DNA of 64,000 nt, from NCBI RefSeq assembly GCF_014304815.1, contig NZ_CP047958.1, positions 2,170,001-2,234,000 on the forward strand, written 5' to 3'. The notes beneath the pieces were generated by a model that saw only the letters and a list, made by a program, of their open reading frames with translations, made no database searches and was not told the origin of the DNA. A program made the position numbers and the translations under genes. Each line of letters starts with the position of its first letter. Within the stretch, counting starts at the first letter, position 1. The DNA comes from Synechococcus sp. MIT S9220. GTDB taxonomy: Bacteria > Cyanobacteriota > Cyanobacteriia > PCC-6307 > Cyanobiaceae. Below are positions 39,047-46,337 of this stretch, piece after piece.

Positions 39047-40141
39047 ATGAGCTCTCTGCCTGACTACGAAACACTCAAAAGCGCTATTACAACATGCTGG
39101 GATCGCAGTAAGAGCAACAACAATTGGATTACATTTTTAGATTCGATCCCAAAAGCAGACAACACATCTGGCGCTAGGGAAGAGGAGAATGCGGAAGGCA
39201 CTCAAGACAACAATCAAGAGCTCTTAACCTTTATTGCCAACACGGACTTGGTCGAAATTTTGTCCGAAGCAGATTTGCATGCTTCAGACCTACTCTCGAC
39301 GACCGCTGATCGGCTTGGCGTGAAGTCCTGGCAACTCAGTGAATATGTTGAGCTACTCAAAGAGGAACTAAGCCTTACAAGCGATCAATACATCCGTTAC
39401 GAAAAGGCAGAATCATCTGAAGCTTCACAGATCCCTGAACAGCCAGCCACCAGCTCATCCAGCACACCAGCACCAGCCGCTCCTGCTGAATCTCTGCCTG
39501 CAACAACAATTGACCCTGCTCAGTTGCTGCAAAACAATGCGCAACCAAAGTCTCAATCCCTGGTTCCACTACTTCTTTCGGGGATAGGAATTCTTTTACT
39601 CATCCTCATCGCGGTTCTATCCCAGAAGAACGAAAAAGCGTCACAGCTCAGTCAAGCCTCACAACCTGAAATGCAGGCGAGCAAACCAAGCAGTAGCTGG
39701 ACTCCACCAAAACCAAAGCGGGAAGAACCCACAACACAAAATTCGGTCTATTTCCAGGGAATTGATCTACCCATAACCAATAAAATATGCAACAAGAAAG
39801 GCAGCTTCTGCATCTACAACCTCGCCAAACTTGTTGATGACGAAAAGGGCTCAGCTTATTACGAATTCCGCGAAATAAATAAAGGCAAACTTACCCAGAT
39901 CAATGGCAGCATTTCGATTGGCAAGATTGAACGCATTAACAACATGCGGAAATTCACATTTGAGTGGGAGGATGATTTAAGAACCACGTCGCCTGAATTT
40001 GCTGCAGCAGGTTATTTCCGCCTGGATCAAGATACTGACAAGCGCAAATCTGGGATCCTCACGCGCTTTGTGACGACCCGCAGCTTTGGATCCAAGACAC
40101 CTGTCGGGCAGGAAAACACATCTTACTTGTTTCCCCGGTGA
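39047..40141 (+). CDS. Accessory operon gene F: single-pass membrane protein with outer domain
   Basis: 364 residues. The N-terminal 125 residues are cytoplasmic and helical (DRLGVKSWQLSEYVELLKEE), then a Pro/Ala/Ser/Thr-rich linker (IPEQPATSSSSTPAPAAPAE), one membrane helix (LVPLLLSGIGILLLILIAVL, 172-192), a second Pro-rich linker and a C-terminal domain of about 130 residues. Cysteines 248 and 255 (ICNKKGSFCIYN) may form a disulfide if this domain is periplasmic. The proline-rich linker is a plausible ligand for the GYF_2-like domain of gene E. No family recognised. Gap of 80 bp after gene E. Confidence 0.75.
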   Translation: MSSLPDYETLKSAITTCWDRSKSNNNWITFLDSIPKADNTSGAREEENAEGTQDNNQELLTFIANTDLVEILSEADLHASDLLSTTADRLGVKSWQLSEYVELLKEELSLTSDQYIRYEKAESSEASQIPEQPATSSSSTPAPAAPAESLPATTIDPAQLLQNNAQPKSQSLVPLLLSGIGILLLILIAVLSQKNEKASQLSQASQPEMQASKPSSSWTPPKPKREEPTTQNSVYFQGIDLPITNKICNKKGSFCIYNLAKLVDDEKGSAYYEFREINKGKLTQINGSISIGKIERINNMRKFTFEWEDDLRTTSPEFAAAGYFRLDQDTDKRKSGILTRFVTTRSFGSKTPVGQENTSYLFPR

Positions 40142-40145
40142 TTAA

Positions 40146-40544
40146 GTGAGAAGCGCTCTTGGCCTTTCCATTGGCTGCGATTTTGTCATCCTGAGGATAC
40201 TCGCCGATACAAGGCCTGATCATCCGCAGGCAGATGCATTAGAGGTGAGTTACCCGCTTGGAGAAATCCAAGCCAGTGATCTCTATGGAATGAGGCATAT
40301 CAACAACCGTACAACTCAGGCGTTGGGAACGAGGACAAGACGTTGGGTTGAAAAGATTTTGATCAATTGTGGCCTATGCAATTCATCAAACCTGATTGTT
40401 GTCGCCACACCAAGCCTTCTCCACAAAGAATCTGATCAGATTCGCCAGCGCGTTCTCCTCCAGGCGATCAATCAGCTACAACGCCTTAAGCAACTTCTAA
40501 ACGTCTGGCCAGCCAGAGGAGATTGCACCAACCTCCTGATCTGA
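40146..40544 (+). CDS. Possible last gene of the accessory operon (unknown, 132 aa)
   Basis: A GTG start lies only 4 bp after the gene F stop. The product (SALGLSIGCDFVILRILADT, LINCGLCNSSNLIVVATP, LQAINQLQRLKQLLNVW) has mixed alpha/beta character and four cysteines, with no family I recognise. Close spacing supports a coupled gene. The sequence could also be a decayed remnant, and base composition is closer to the core genes on its right than to genes A-F. Confidence 0.4.
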   Translation: MRSALGLSIGCDFVILRILADTRPDHPQADALEVSYPLGEIQASDLYGMRHINNRTTQALGTRTRRWVEKILINCGLCNSSNLIVVATPSLLHKESDQIRQRVLLQAINQLQRLKQLLNVWPARGDCTNLLI

Positions 40545-40603
40545 TTTGAGAGCGCACTGATCTCACTGTGACAAGCCACCCAGATCGACCAGATGATTTC
40601 CTG

Positions 40604-41059
40604 ATGACGACGCCAAGCTGGCTCAACCTCACAAGGACCGTGCGTTTCGGAGACACGGATGCAGCTGGAGTCATGCATTTCCATCAGCTGTTGCGCTGGT
40701 GCCATGAAGCATGGGAAGAGAGCCTGGAGCTCTATGGCATTGAAGCCAAAACGGTGTTCCCTGGATGTCGTGACCAGGAATGCTGGCCCGACACCGCACT
40801 CCCAGTGGTGCAGTGCAGCGCCAGCTTCAGAAAAGCTGTGCATGGTGGAGACCAACTGCTCGTGAGACTGAAACCAGAACGGATTGATCAGGGATGTTTT
40901 GAGGTTCACAGTCAATTTCTCTGCAACGACCAGGAAGTTGCCCATGGCTTGATCAGACACATGGCCATTGATGTGGCAACACGCCGACGTTGCCCGATAC
41001 CAGAGGCCATCTCCCTCTGGCTTGAGGCTGCACAGATCGGGCAGATCAGAGAACTCTGA
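40604..41059 (+). CDS. 1,4-dihydroxy-2-naphthoyl-CoA thioesterase
   Basis: A 151-residue hot-dog-fold thioesterase. The catalytic segment VRFGDTDAAGVMHFHQLLRW (Asp near residue 17) and CHEAWEESLELYG match the cyanobacterial DHNA-CoA hydrolase (Slr0204 type) that releases DHNA for phylloquinone synthesis. Its neighbourhood with menE, menC, menA and menF agrees. I took the ATG at 40604; a GTG at 40568 is in frame but adds unconserved residues. Confidence 0.88.
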   Translation: MTTPSWLNLTRTVRFGDTDAAGVMHFHQLLRWCHEAWEESLELYGIEAKTVFPGCRDQECWPDTALPVVQCSASFRKAVHGGDQLLVRLKPERIDQGCFEVHSQFLCNDQEVAHGLIRHMAIDVATRRRCPIPEAISLWLEAAQIGQIREL

Positions 41060-41255
41060 GCCATGCACCGAACAAAGCTCTTGCTCATCTCAGAGCGAGG
41101 CGTGACAGACCCCCGAGGCCGATGGCGACACAATTGCGACATCGGCAAGTTCAAGAATCGGCGCACAAATCAGCCATCTGCAACGCGTGCAGCCGTCAAA
41201 GAACACTGAAAAACTTTGCACCAAAGCTAATTTGTGGGTCATTTTCTTAATCCCG

Positions 41256-41390
41256 ATGGATTTGAGAATTCTGATCGTTGCGTTGCCAATTCTTCTTGCC
41301 CTGAGCTGGGCCGGTTACAACATTGGCAGAGCTGCAATCGGCCAGCTTCAGAATGCGATCAAGCAATACAAAACCAATCAAACCTCCTAA
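41256..41390 (+). CDS. psbY: Photosystem II protein Y
   Basis: A 44-residue single-helix protein, MDLRILIVALPILLALSWAG then YNIGRAAIGQLQNAIKQYK. The MD.R.L...LP N-terminus, the membrane helix and the YNIGRAA turn match PsbY, a peripheral low-molecular-weight subunit of photosystem II near cytochrome b559. The ATG at 41256 gives the normal family length; a longer frame from 41187 is not needed. The 196 bp before it hold no gene I can support. Confidence 0.9.
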   Translation: MDLRILIVALPILLALSWAGYNIGRAAIGQLQNAIKQYKTNQTS

Positions 41391-41535
41391 AAAAATTCAA
41401 CATCTGTATACCAACAAACCATTCATCACCCCTTAATCATTGAAGTTCTTCCTCAGCATTGTGAATATTTCAAGCCTCTTCATTGAGAATAGATTTTTTA
41501 GTTTCTCAGTTCGGAAGTGAAATAGCACAGATACG
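41391..41535. other. psbY-ferredoxin intergenic region
   Basis: 145 bp, markedly AT-rich, including A7 right after the psbY stop and a T6 run at about 41489. Probably the ferredoxin promoter. No hairpin terminator seen. Confidence 0.3.
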
Positions 41536-41928
41536 ATGTTTGACACCTCTGCGGCATTTACAGCACCTTCAGACGTTGAAACAAGGTTTGAAACGACCTT
41601 TGAAACTACTGCTGCTTTTACCGCACCGTCTCATAACATCACGTCACCATCAGGTTTAGAGCCTTGTCTTGGTGGCGAACTGAGATTGCAAGCAATCTGG
41701 GTCGATGAAAAAGTCTGCGTCGGATGTCGATACTGCGCTCACGTGGCAACGAACACCTTTCTGATGGACGAAGACACTGGTAAGTGTCGAGCAATTCGCC
41801 AGGACGGCGATTCAACAATGGTGATTAACGAAGCAATCGACACCTGCCCCGTGGATTGCATTCACTGGATTAGCTTCGAGGAATTGATTGAAAAGAAAAA
41901 GGAAGCAATGATCAGAGCTGCTTATTAA
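41536..41928 (+). CDS. 4Fe-4S-type ferredoxin with repeated N-terminal extension
   Basis: 130 residues. The ferredoxin part begins near residue 50 and has one cluster motif, Cys61, Cys64, Cys67 (VCVGCRYCAH) with Cys104 in DTCPVDCIHW; Cys108 is extra. This is the cyanobacterial 3Fe/4Fe ferredoxin type seen also fused to DnaJ-like proteins. The first 45 residues are Thr/Ala/Phe-rich with a repeated AAFTAPS at residues 6-12 and 26-32, unlike a normal transit or signal sequence. The stop is 5 bp from that of the convergent cpcL-like gene, a spatial link to photosystem I light harvesting. Confidence 0.85.
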   Translation: MFDTSAAFTAPSDVETRFETTFETTAAFTAPSHNITSPSGLEPCLGGELRLQAIWVDEKVCVGCRYCAHVATNTFLMDEDTGKCRAIRQDGDSTMVINEAIDTCPVDCIHWISFEELIEKKKEAMIRAAY

Positions 41929-41933
41929 GCAAA

Positions 41934-42668
41934 TCACCCGACAACAAAAATACTTGTAAAGACTTTTACAATCCCAACAACAATTAAACCGGAAAGGATC
42001 ACAAAAGACGGAATGATGTATCGGAACGCTTTATCTGAAGGACGTTCATACAAAACTTTCTCAGCGAACGACTTGGTCGGCCCGAAATTCAGATGATCTT
42101 CAATCGACATCATCATGTCGTTTGAAATCAACTTTTCCTGCCAATCATAAGAATATCGAGGAAATTCCTGATAAACAGGAGCCTCTCCAACAGCACGCCC
42201 AGGCAAAACTCTTGAAATCTCCAGTGGCACGGTGTCGTAACCAAACCTCTGCATGTACTCCTCACTATTGAGGACGAGATCAACAAAAGACTCAAATCCT
42301 TTCTCAGCGATAACAATCGAGTAAGTTAATTTTTCGCTGTTGTCTCGTACCTTGCGCCCTAAAGCTCTACCGATGACCTGCTCGACAAGTCGATAGTTAT
42401 TGCTACATGACACATAACCGCGCATGAAACGGTCTGACAGCAACAGACCACGAATAAAATCTCTGACCGTGATTGAACCGTTTCTAAGCTGAGACTCGAG
42501 ATAGCGATCCCTATCGCTACTCATTGCATGAAAATAAATCTGGCGATAACAGCGATTAATTACATCACCAGCGTTATCAACAACATCCCCTTCAATTGAG
42601 GGAGCAGCGATTGTGCTCACACGTATGTTTTGAGAGGTAGGCCGAAAGGGCCGAAGGGGAACCGGCAA
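41934..42668 (-). CDS. cpcL: Phycobilisome rod linker with C-terminal membrane helix (CpcL/CpcG2-like)
   Basis: 244 residues. The N-terminal 180 residues are a phycobilisome linker domain (CYRQIYFHAMSSDRDRYLES, GSITVRDFIRGLLLSDRFMR, FVDLVLNSEEYMQRFGYDTV). The C-terminal end is a hydrophobic helix (YIIPSFVILSGLIVVGIVKV, about 217-238), the mark of CpcL as opposed to CpcG. CpcL attaches phycocyanin rods to photosystem I and an NDH-1 supercomplex. The start is TTG at 42668, giving MPVPLRPFRPTSQNIRV, which aligns with the CpcG N-terminus; no in-frame ATG precedes it. Confidence 0.88.
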   Translation of the reverse strand: MPVPLRPFRPTSQNIRVSTIAAPSIEGDVVDNAGDVINRCYRQIYFHAMSSDRDRYLESQLRNGSITVRDFIRGLLLSDRFMRGYVSCSNNYRLVEQVIGRALGRKVRDNSEKLTYSIVIAEKGFESFVDLVLNSEEYMQRFGYDTVPLEISRVLPGRAVGEAPVYQEFPRYSYDWQEKLISNDMMMSIEDHLNFGPTKSFAEKVLYERPSDKAFRYIIPSFVILSGLIVVGIVKVFTSIFVVG

Positions 42669-43055
42669 CGAAGAAACCCAGCAAAACTCAGAAAATTACC
42701 CTAAGAGTTTGTCGATATGCCAGGGGGAGAAACGGCAAACTAATTCACAATTCAGGCATCACTCCAGGGGCGTGGAATTAATTTGATACGAGCATCTGTG
42801 GCAAAGAGAACGTGTCCCTTTTGCGATTTCTGTGCTGGACCCATCAGCAGAGAAAAGGTCCGAGGCATCAGCGCATGCTGAATGCCCTGGTCACAGATCA
42901 GACATGAGCCATTGCCACCACAAGCTCCAATCGCTCAACTGGCAAATCCGTCAGGCATGCGGCAGTTGCCAGTGAATGAAATGAAACCGGTCCACCCCAA
43001 AAGTGATATTCACAACGAAACGATTGAGCAGACAATGCATCACTGAGCCACACAT
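42669..43055. other. 387-bp region without a supported gene (cpcL upstream region)
   Basis: Lies between the cpcL start and the menE stop, both on the minus strand. The cpcL promoter should be in the left part, which is AT-rich (AATTACCC, TAATTTGATACG). A 31-codon GTG frame at 42812-42907 and a 99-codon minus frame ending at 42898 are present but unsupported. No tRNA or terminator was recognised. Confidence 0.4.
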
Positions 43056-44321
43056 TCAGGGGTACTGAGTTAACGACTGAGCTGATTGATGTGCGCTCAA
43101 CCAGTTCTGCCAACGCGCACGCTCCCACTTCCCTGAAGCAGAGCATTCCAGTTCCTGGCACTGAATCCAATGCAGAGGGCGTTCCGGTGCAGGCCATTCG
43201 GCCACCAAACGGCGTAAGCGGTCGAAACCATCCGAGGACACATCAGCAGACGACCAGCGAACAAGAGCCACCAGTCGTTCACCCCATTCACGATTGGCCA
43301 ACCCCAGCAACAGCACGGCATCGAGCGGTAGTCCTTGCTTGCGGGCTTCGCTCAGAAGCCTCTGCTCAAGCTGTGAGGGAAACACCGTGACCCCACCTGA
43401 ATGGATGGCGTCATCGATGCGTCCCAAAAGATGCAGCTGGGGATCCGTTGAAGAACCCTCAAGTGCCGCCAGATCAGCGGAATGCCACCAACCATTGGCG
43501 TCCGACAGTGCACGGAGGCCGCCCGTGCCATCAAGCCTGGCCACAGCCAGGCGGTCGCAGTGCACCGCCAGAGATCCCTGCTGATTCAGTCGCAGACGCA
43601 CACCATCCAAGGGTCGTCCACAACCAGCTTCTCCCACCAGAAAATCAAGCGGCGCCTGGGCCGTCACCATCGCCGCTGTCTCCGTCGCGCCGTAACAGGG
43701 GGCAAGCCTGATGCCCAAGTCGCGCGATTGATCGGCCAGATCGGTTGGCAAGGCAGCACCACCAACCCAGATCACCGCCATCTCACCCAACCAGGAGCAA
43801 CCACAGGGATCAGCCAGCAAACGCCGCAGCTGGGTGGGCACCAGCGAGAGCAGCATTGGACGCCGTTGCCAGCCGGGATGCTGAAGGCTGTGCTTGAGAA
43901 GCGAAGCCGGCTGTTTGATCAAGGAGGGGGAGATCCAGGCGTGATCTGCGCCCCACTGGCGGGCACGCCACCAAGGCATCAGACCGCTCACATGCTGAAA
44001 CGGCAGAGGATTCCAAACCAGAGTTGAGGCTGGCTCCAAACCAATCGTCTGCAGCCACGACCCGCAGGCCTGGGCCGAGCGGTCCAGATTCGACAAGGGA
44101 TGAAGACAGAGCTGTCGTCCACCGCTGCTGCCACCCGTTGACAACACCACCCCTGGCCCAGGAGGCCAATCAATGCCATCAACATCCGGAACTTGGCACT
44201 CCGGCTGAACTCCTGAAGGGAGCAGACGCACCCAAGCGCCATCGGCCAGGCCTGCCTCGAGAGTCGCAGCAGCCTGACCAGGCTGGGCAGGGTCACAGCG
44301 CAGATCCCTCAAACGGCTCAT
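43056..44321 (-). CDS. menE: O-succinylbenzoate-CoA ligase
   Basis: A 421-residue adenylate-forming enzyme activating OSB in phylloquinone synthesis. The AMP-binding loop is VVLSTGGSSGGRQLCLHP, followed by YGATETAAMVTAQAP and the C-terminal hinge LLGRIDDAIHSGGVTVFPSQ. The family is usually longer; this is a short, divergent picocyanobacterial form. Its ATG overlaps the menC stop by one base (TGATG), so both are translated together. Confidence 0.88.
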   Translation of the reverse strand: MSRLRDLRCDPAQPGQAAATLEAGLADGAWVRLLPSGVQPECQVPDVDGIDWPPGPGVVLSTGGSSGGRQLCLHPLSNLDRSAQACGSWLQTIGLEPASTLVWNPLPFQHVSGLMPWWRARQWGADHAWISPSLIKQPASLLKHSLQHPGWQRRPMLLSLVPTQLRRLLADPCGCSWLGEMAVIWVGGAALPTDLADQSRDLGIRLAPCYGATETAAMVTAQAPLDFLVGEAGCGRPLDGVRLRLNQQGSLAVHCDRLAVARLDGTGGLRALSDANGWWHSADLAALEGSSTDPQLHLLGRIDDAIHSGGVTVFPSQLEQRLLSEARKQGLPLDAVLLLGLANREWGERLVALVRWSSADVSSDGFDRLRRLVAEWPAPERPLHWIQCQELECSASGKWERARWQNWLSAHQSAQSLTQYP

Positions 44322-45298
44322 CAGCAGCCCAGCGCAGCCGCGGCCCACACCTGCTCAGGATCAGAGCTGAACAGGCGACCTTCAGGGCACCAACCTGGAG
44401 CCAGCCCTGGAGCCACGGGCGTGGGGCCTCGCTGCTGAAGCCCTGCCATCAATGCCAGCCAGCGAAAGCCGATCCCCGTTTCGAAGACGGTGCTGAGCAT
44501 CAGCCGCGGCCGGCCTTCCTGCAACTGGCGCAACAGGAGTCTGGGATCTCCTTCCAATAGGGGGCGCCGCACCTGCCAGCCCTGCCACTGCTCCCGCAGA
44601 GCCGGATGCTTCAGCAGCGACTCATCCAGGGCGACAGGAACCCGCTTCGCCAAATCCTGCAGGCCTTGCAGATCGTCCACTGCCAGTGGCTGCTCCAGCC
44701 AGTCCAGACGGGGATCTCCCTCCAGAACTCCAGCCCATCGATCCGCCTCAGTCCGATCCCAGCCGGCATTGGCGTCCAGACGCAGATGAGCCTCGGGCGG
44801 CAGCCGGTCCAGAAGCCTGGAGAACAACAACCATTCCTGATCCAAGTCTGTGGCTGCCACCTTCCACTTCACAGTGAGGGGCTCACCCGCTGGATGCGTC
44901 ACCAGCAATTGGTCCAGCATCGGCAGCATGGCCGGCCCAGCGGGCAGCAGACAGGCCGAACCCGGGGCAGGGAGCCAGGCCTGAACCACACCATCCAGCT
45001 CCGCCAGCGAAGCACCGAGCGCAAAGCCAACTTCAGCCGGCAGCGTCGGCAGCAGCGCTTCGAGCTGATCTCGCTCGCACTGCACAACCCCGGAGTTCTG
45101 CCATCGCGTTAGAGCTCTTGCGCAGACAGGACGCTGTTCTGGATCCAGCGGAGCCACTTCGCCCCAGCCCACCCGGCCGGAGAGCGCACAGGTCAGACGC
45201 AACAACCAACCCTCACGCTGCTGCCAAGCACCTGAAGCGGTCCGCAGCGGACGCAACAGGGAATAGGCATAGGAGCGGATCGCCAGTTGCAGCGTCAT
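44321..45298 (-). CDS. menC: O-succinylbenzoate synthase
   Basis: A 325-residue enolase-superfamily enzyme dehydrating SHCHC to OSB. The catalytic lysine is in TVKWKVAATD, the metal ligands in LRLDANAGWDR, LDWLEQPLAV and PVALDESLLKH. The late segment FETGIGFRWLALMAGLQQ is typical of MenC. ATG at 45298 was chosen (MTLQLAIRSYAYSLLRP). It lies 4 bp downstream of menA and overlaps menE. Confidence 0.92.
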   Translation of the reverse strand: MTLQLAIRSYAYSLLRPLRTASGAWQQREGWLLRLTCALSGRVGWGEVAPLDPEQRPVCARALTRWQNSGVVQCERDQLEALLPTLPAEVGFALGASLAELDGVVQAWLPAPGSACLLPAGPAMLPMLDQLLVTHPAGEPLTVKWKVAATDLDQEWLLFSRLLDRLPPEAHLRLDANAGWDRTEADRWAGVLEGDPRLDWLEQPLAVDDLQGLQDLAKRVPVALDESLLKHPALREQWQGWQVRRPLLEGDPRLLLRQLQEGRPRLMLSTVFETGIGFRWLALMAGLQQRGPTPVAPGLAPGWCPEGRLFSSDPEQVWAAAALGC

Positions 45299-45302
45299 GG
45301 AC

Positions 45303-46268
45303 TCAACCCGGCAGCAGAACAGGGGAGCCAAACCATGGACCCAGGCCTAGACCGATGCTCAGGCCGAGGCCATTCAGAGCCTGAAATCGCAAGGCCAGAA
45401 ACTTGCTGCCTGTGATCCGTTCAGGCTCGTGATGATGCGTGCGAAGCAAGCGGATCAACGAGAAGGCCGCCGGTAACCCCAAGGCTCCCAGCAGAGCGGT
45501 GAGTGGCCAGTCGCCATGCAGCACAGGGGCCCATTCCAGAGCGAGGGTGCCTGCAACGAACCACGGCACCAAGGATGCTGCCCGCGCAGTACCCAGGCGC
45601 ACGACTGGAGACTGCTTGCCATGCGCCGCATCCTGCTCAACCTGATGAAAATGCGAGCAGAACAACACCAAAGTTGTCGCCAGAGCAGGGCCGGAGCCGA
45701 GGACTAAAGCGGCGTCCCAGGGCACGACATCCGTTGAAGGGGAGATGACCAACAACGCGGCTGCAGTGGCGAAGGGCCCAAAAGCGAGCCAACACAGCGG
45801 TTCACCCAGGCCCTTGTAGCCGAGACGGAAGGGAGGTCCCTGGTAGAGATACCCGAGACCACAGCTCACCAGCACCAGCACCAGCACTGCAAGACTGCTC
45901 CTGAGTGCAATCCACAGCATCAGCATCAGTCCGATCAGCAGAGCAAGCGTGGCCAGCTGCTGAACAGGACGTGACCGACCGACCAGCGCCACGACCGAAT
46001 GGGGCTTGCCCTGGTCATCGACGCCGGTCTCGGCATCAAAGAGGTCGTTGCTGAGGTTCTCCCAGATCAGCAGCAGCACCGCTGCCAACAGAAAAACGAA
46101 GCCCTGGAGCCAGCGCACCGGAAAGCCTGAACCCAGTCGCCATCCGGCCGCAAGCAGCACGGGCATCACCGCAACGGAGTACATCGGCCACTTGATCGCT
46201 GCCTTCCAGAGACGCCGGCGGTCATCGCCGCGGGAGTGAAGGGTTGCAACAGCCTGTGGATCTGGCAT
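45303..46268 (-). CDS. menA: 1,4-dihydroxy-2-naphthoate phytyltransferase
   Basis: A 321-residue membrane prenyltransferase of the UbiA family with about eight helices. The two prenyl-diphosphate motifs appear as ENLSNDLFDAETGVD and the loop SHFHQVEQDAAHGKQS-PVV. It transfers the phytyl chain to DHNA in phylloquinone (vitamin K1) synthesis for photosystem I. ATG at 46268. It heads the menA-menC-menE operon and is divergent from menF. Confidence 0.92.
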   Translation of the reverse strand: MPDPQAVATLHSRGDDRRRLWKAAIKWPMYSVAVMPVLLAAGWRLGSGFPVRWLQGFVFLLAAVLLLIWENLSNDLFDAETGVDDQGKPHSVVALVGRSRPVQQLATLALLIGLMLMLWIALRSSLAVLVLVLVSCGLGYLYQGPPFRLGYKGLGEPLCWLAFGPFATAAALLVISPSTDVVPWDAALVLGSGPALATTLVLFCSHFHQVEQDAAHGKQSPVVRLGTARAASLVPWFVAGTLALEWAPVLHGDWPLTALLGALGLPAAFSLIRLLRTHHHEPERITGSKFLALRFQALNGLGLSIGLGLGPWFGSPVLLPG

Positions 46269-46337
46269 GGACTGGACTCGTGGAGCCCTCTTCAAGACTC
46301 ATACATTTGAGCAGTAATCCATCGTCCTGCCGTCAAG

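Noticed and set aside
40472-41068. 198-codon minus-strand ORF
   Set aside because: Almost wholly antisense to the thioesterase, which has clear family motifs; a mirror ORF of a GC-biased gene.
42812-42907. 31-codon GTG ORF between cpcL and menE
   Set aside because: No ribosome binding site or recognisable sequence; expected by chance in 390 bp.
42898-43197. 99-codon minus-strand ORF overlapping the end of menE
   Set aside because: Shares more than half its length with menE in another frame, and the product has no family-like features.
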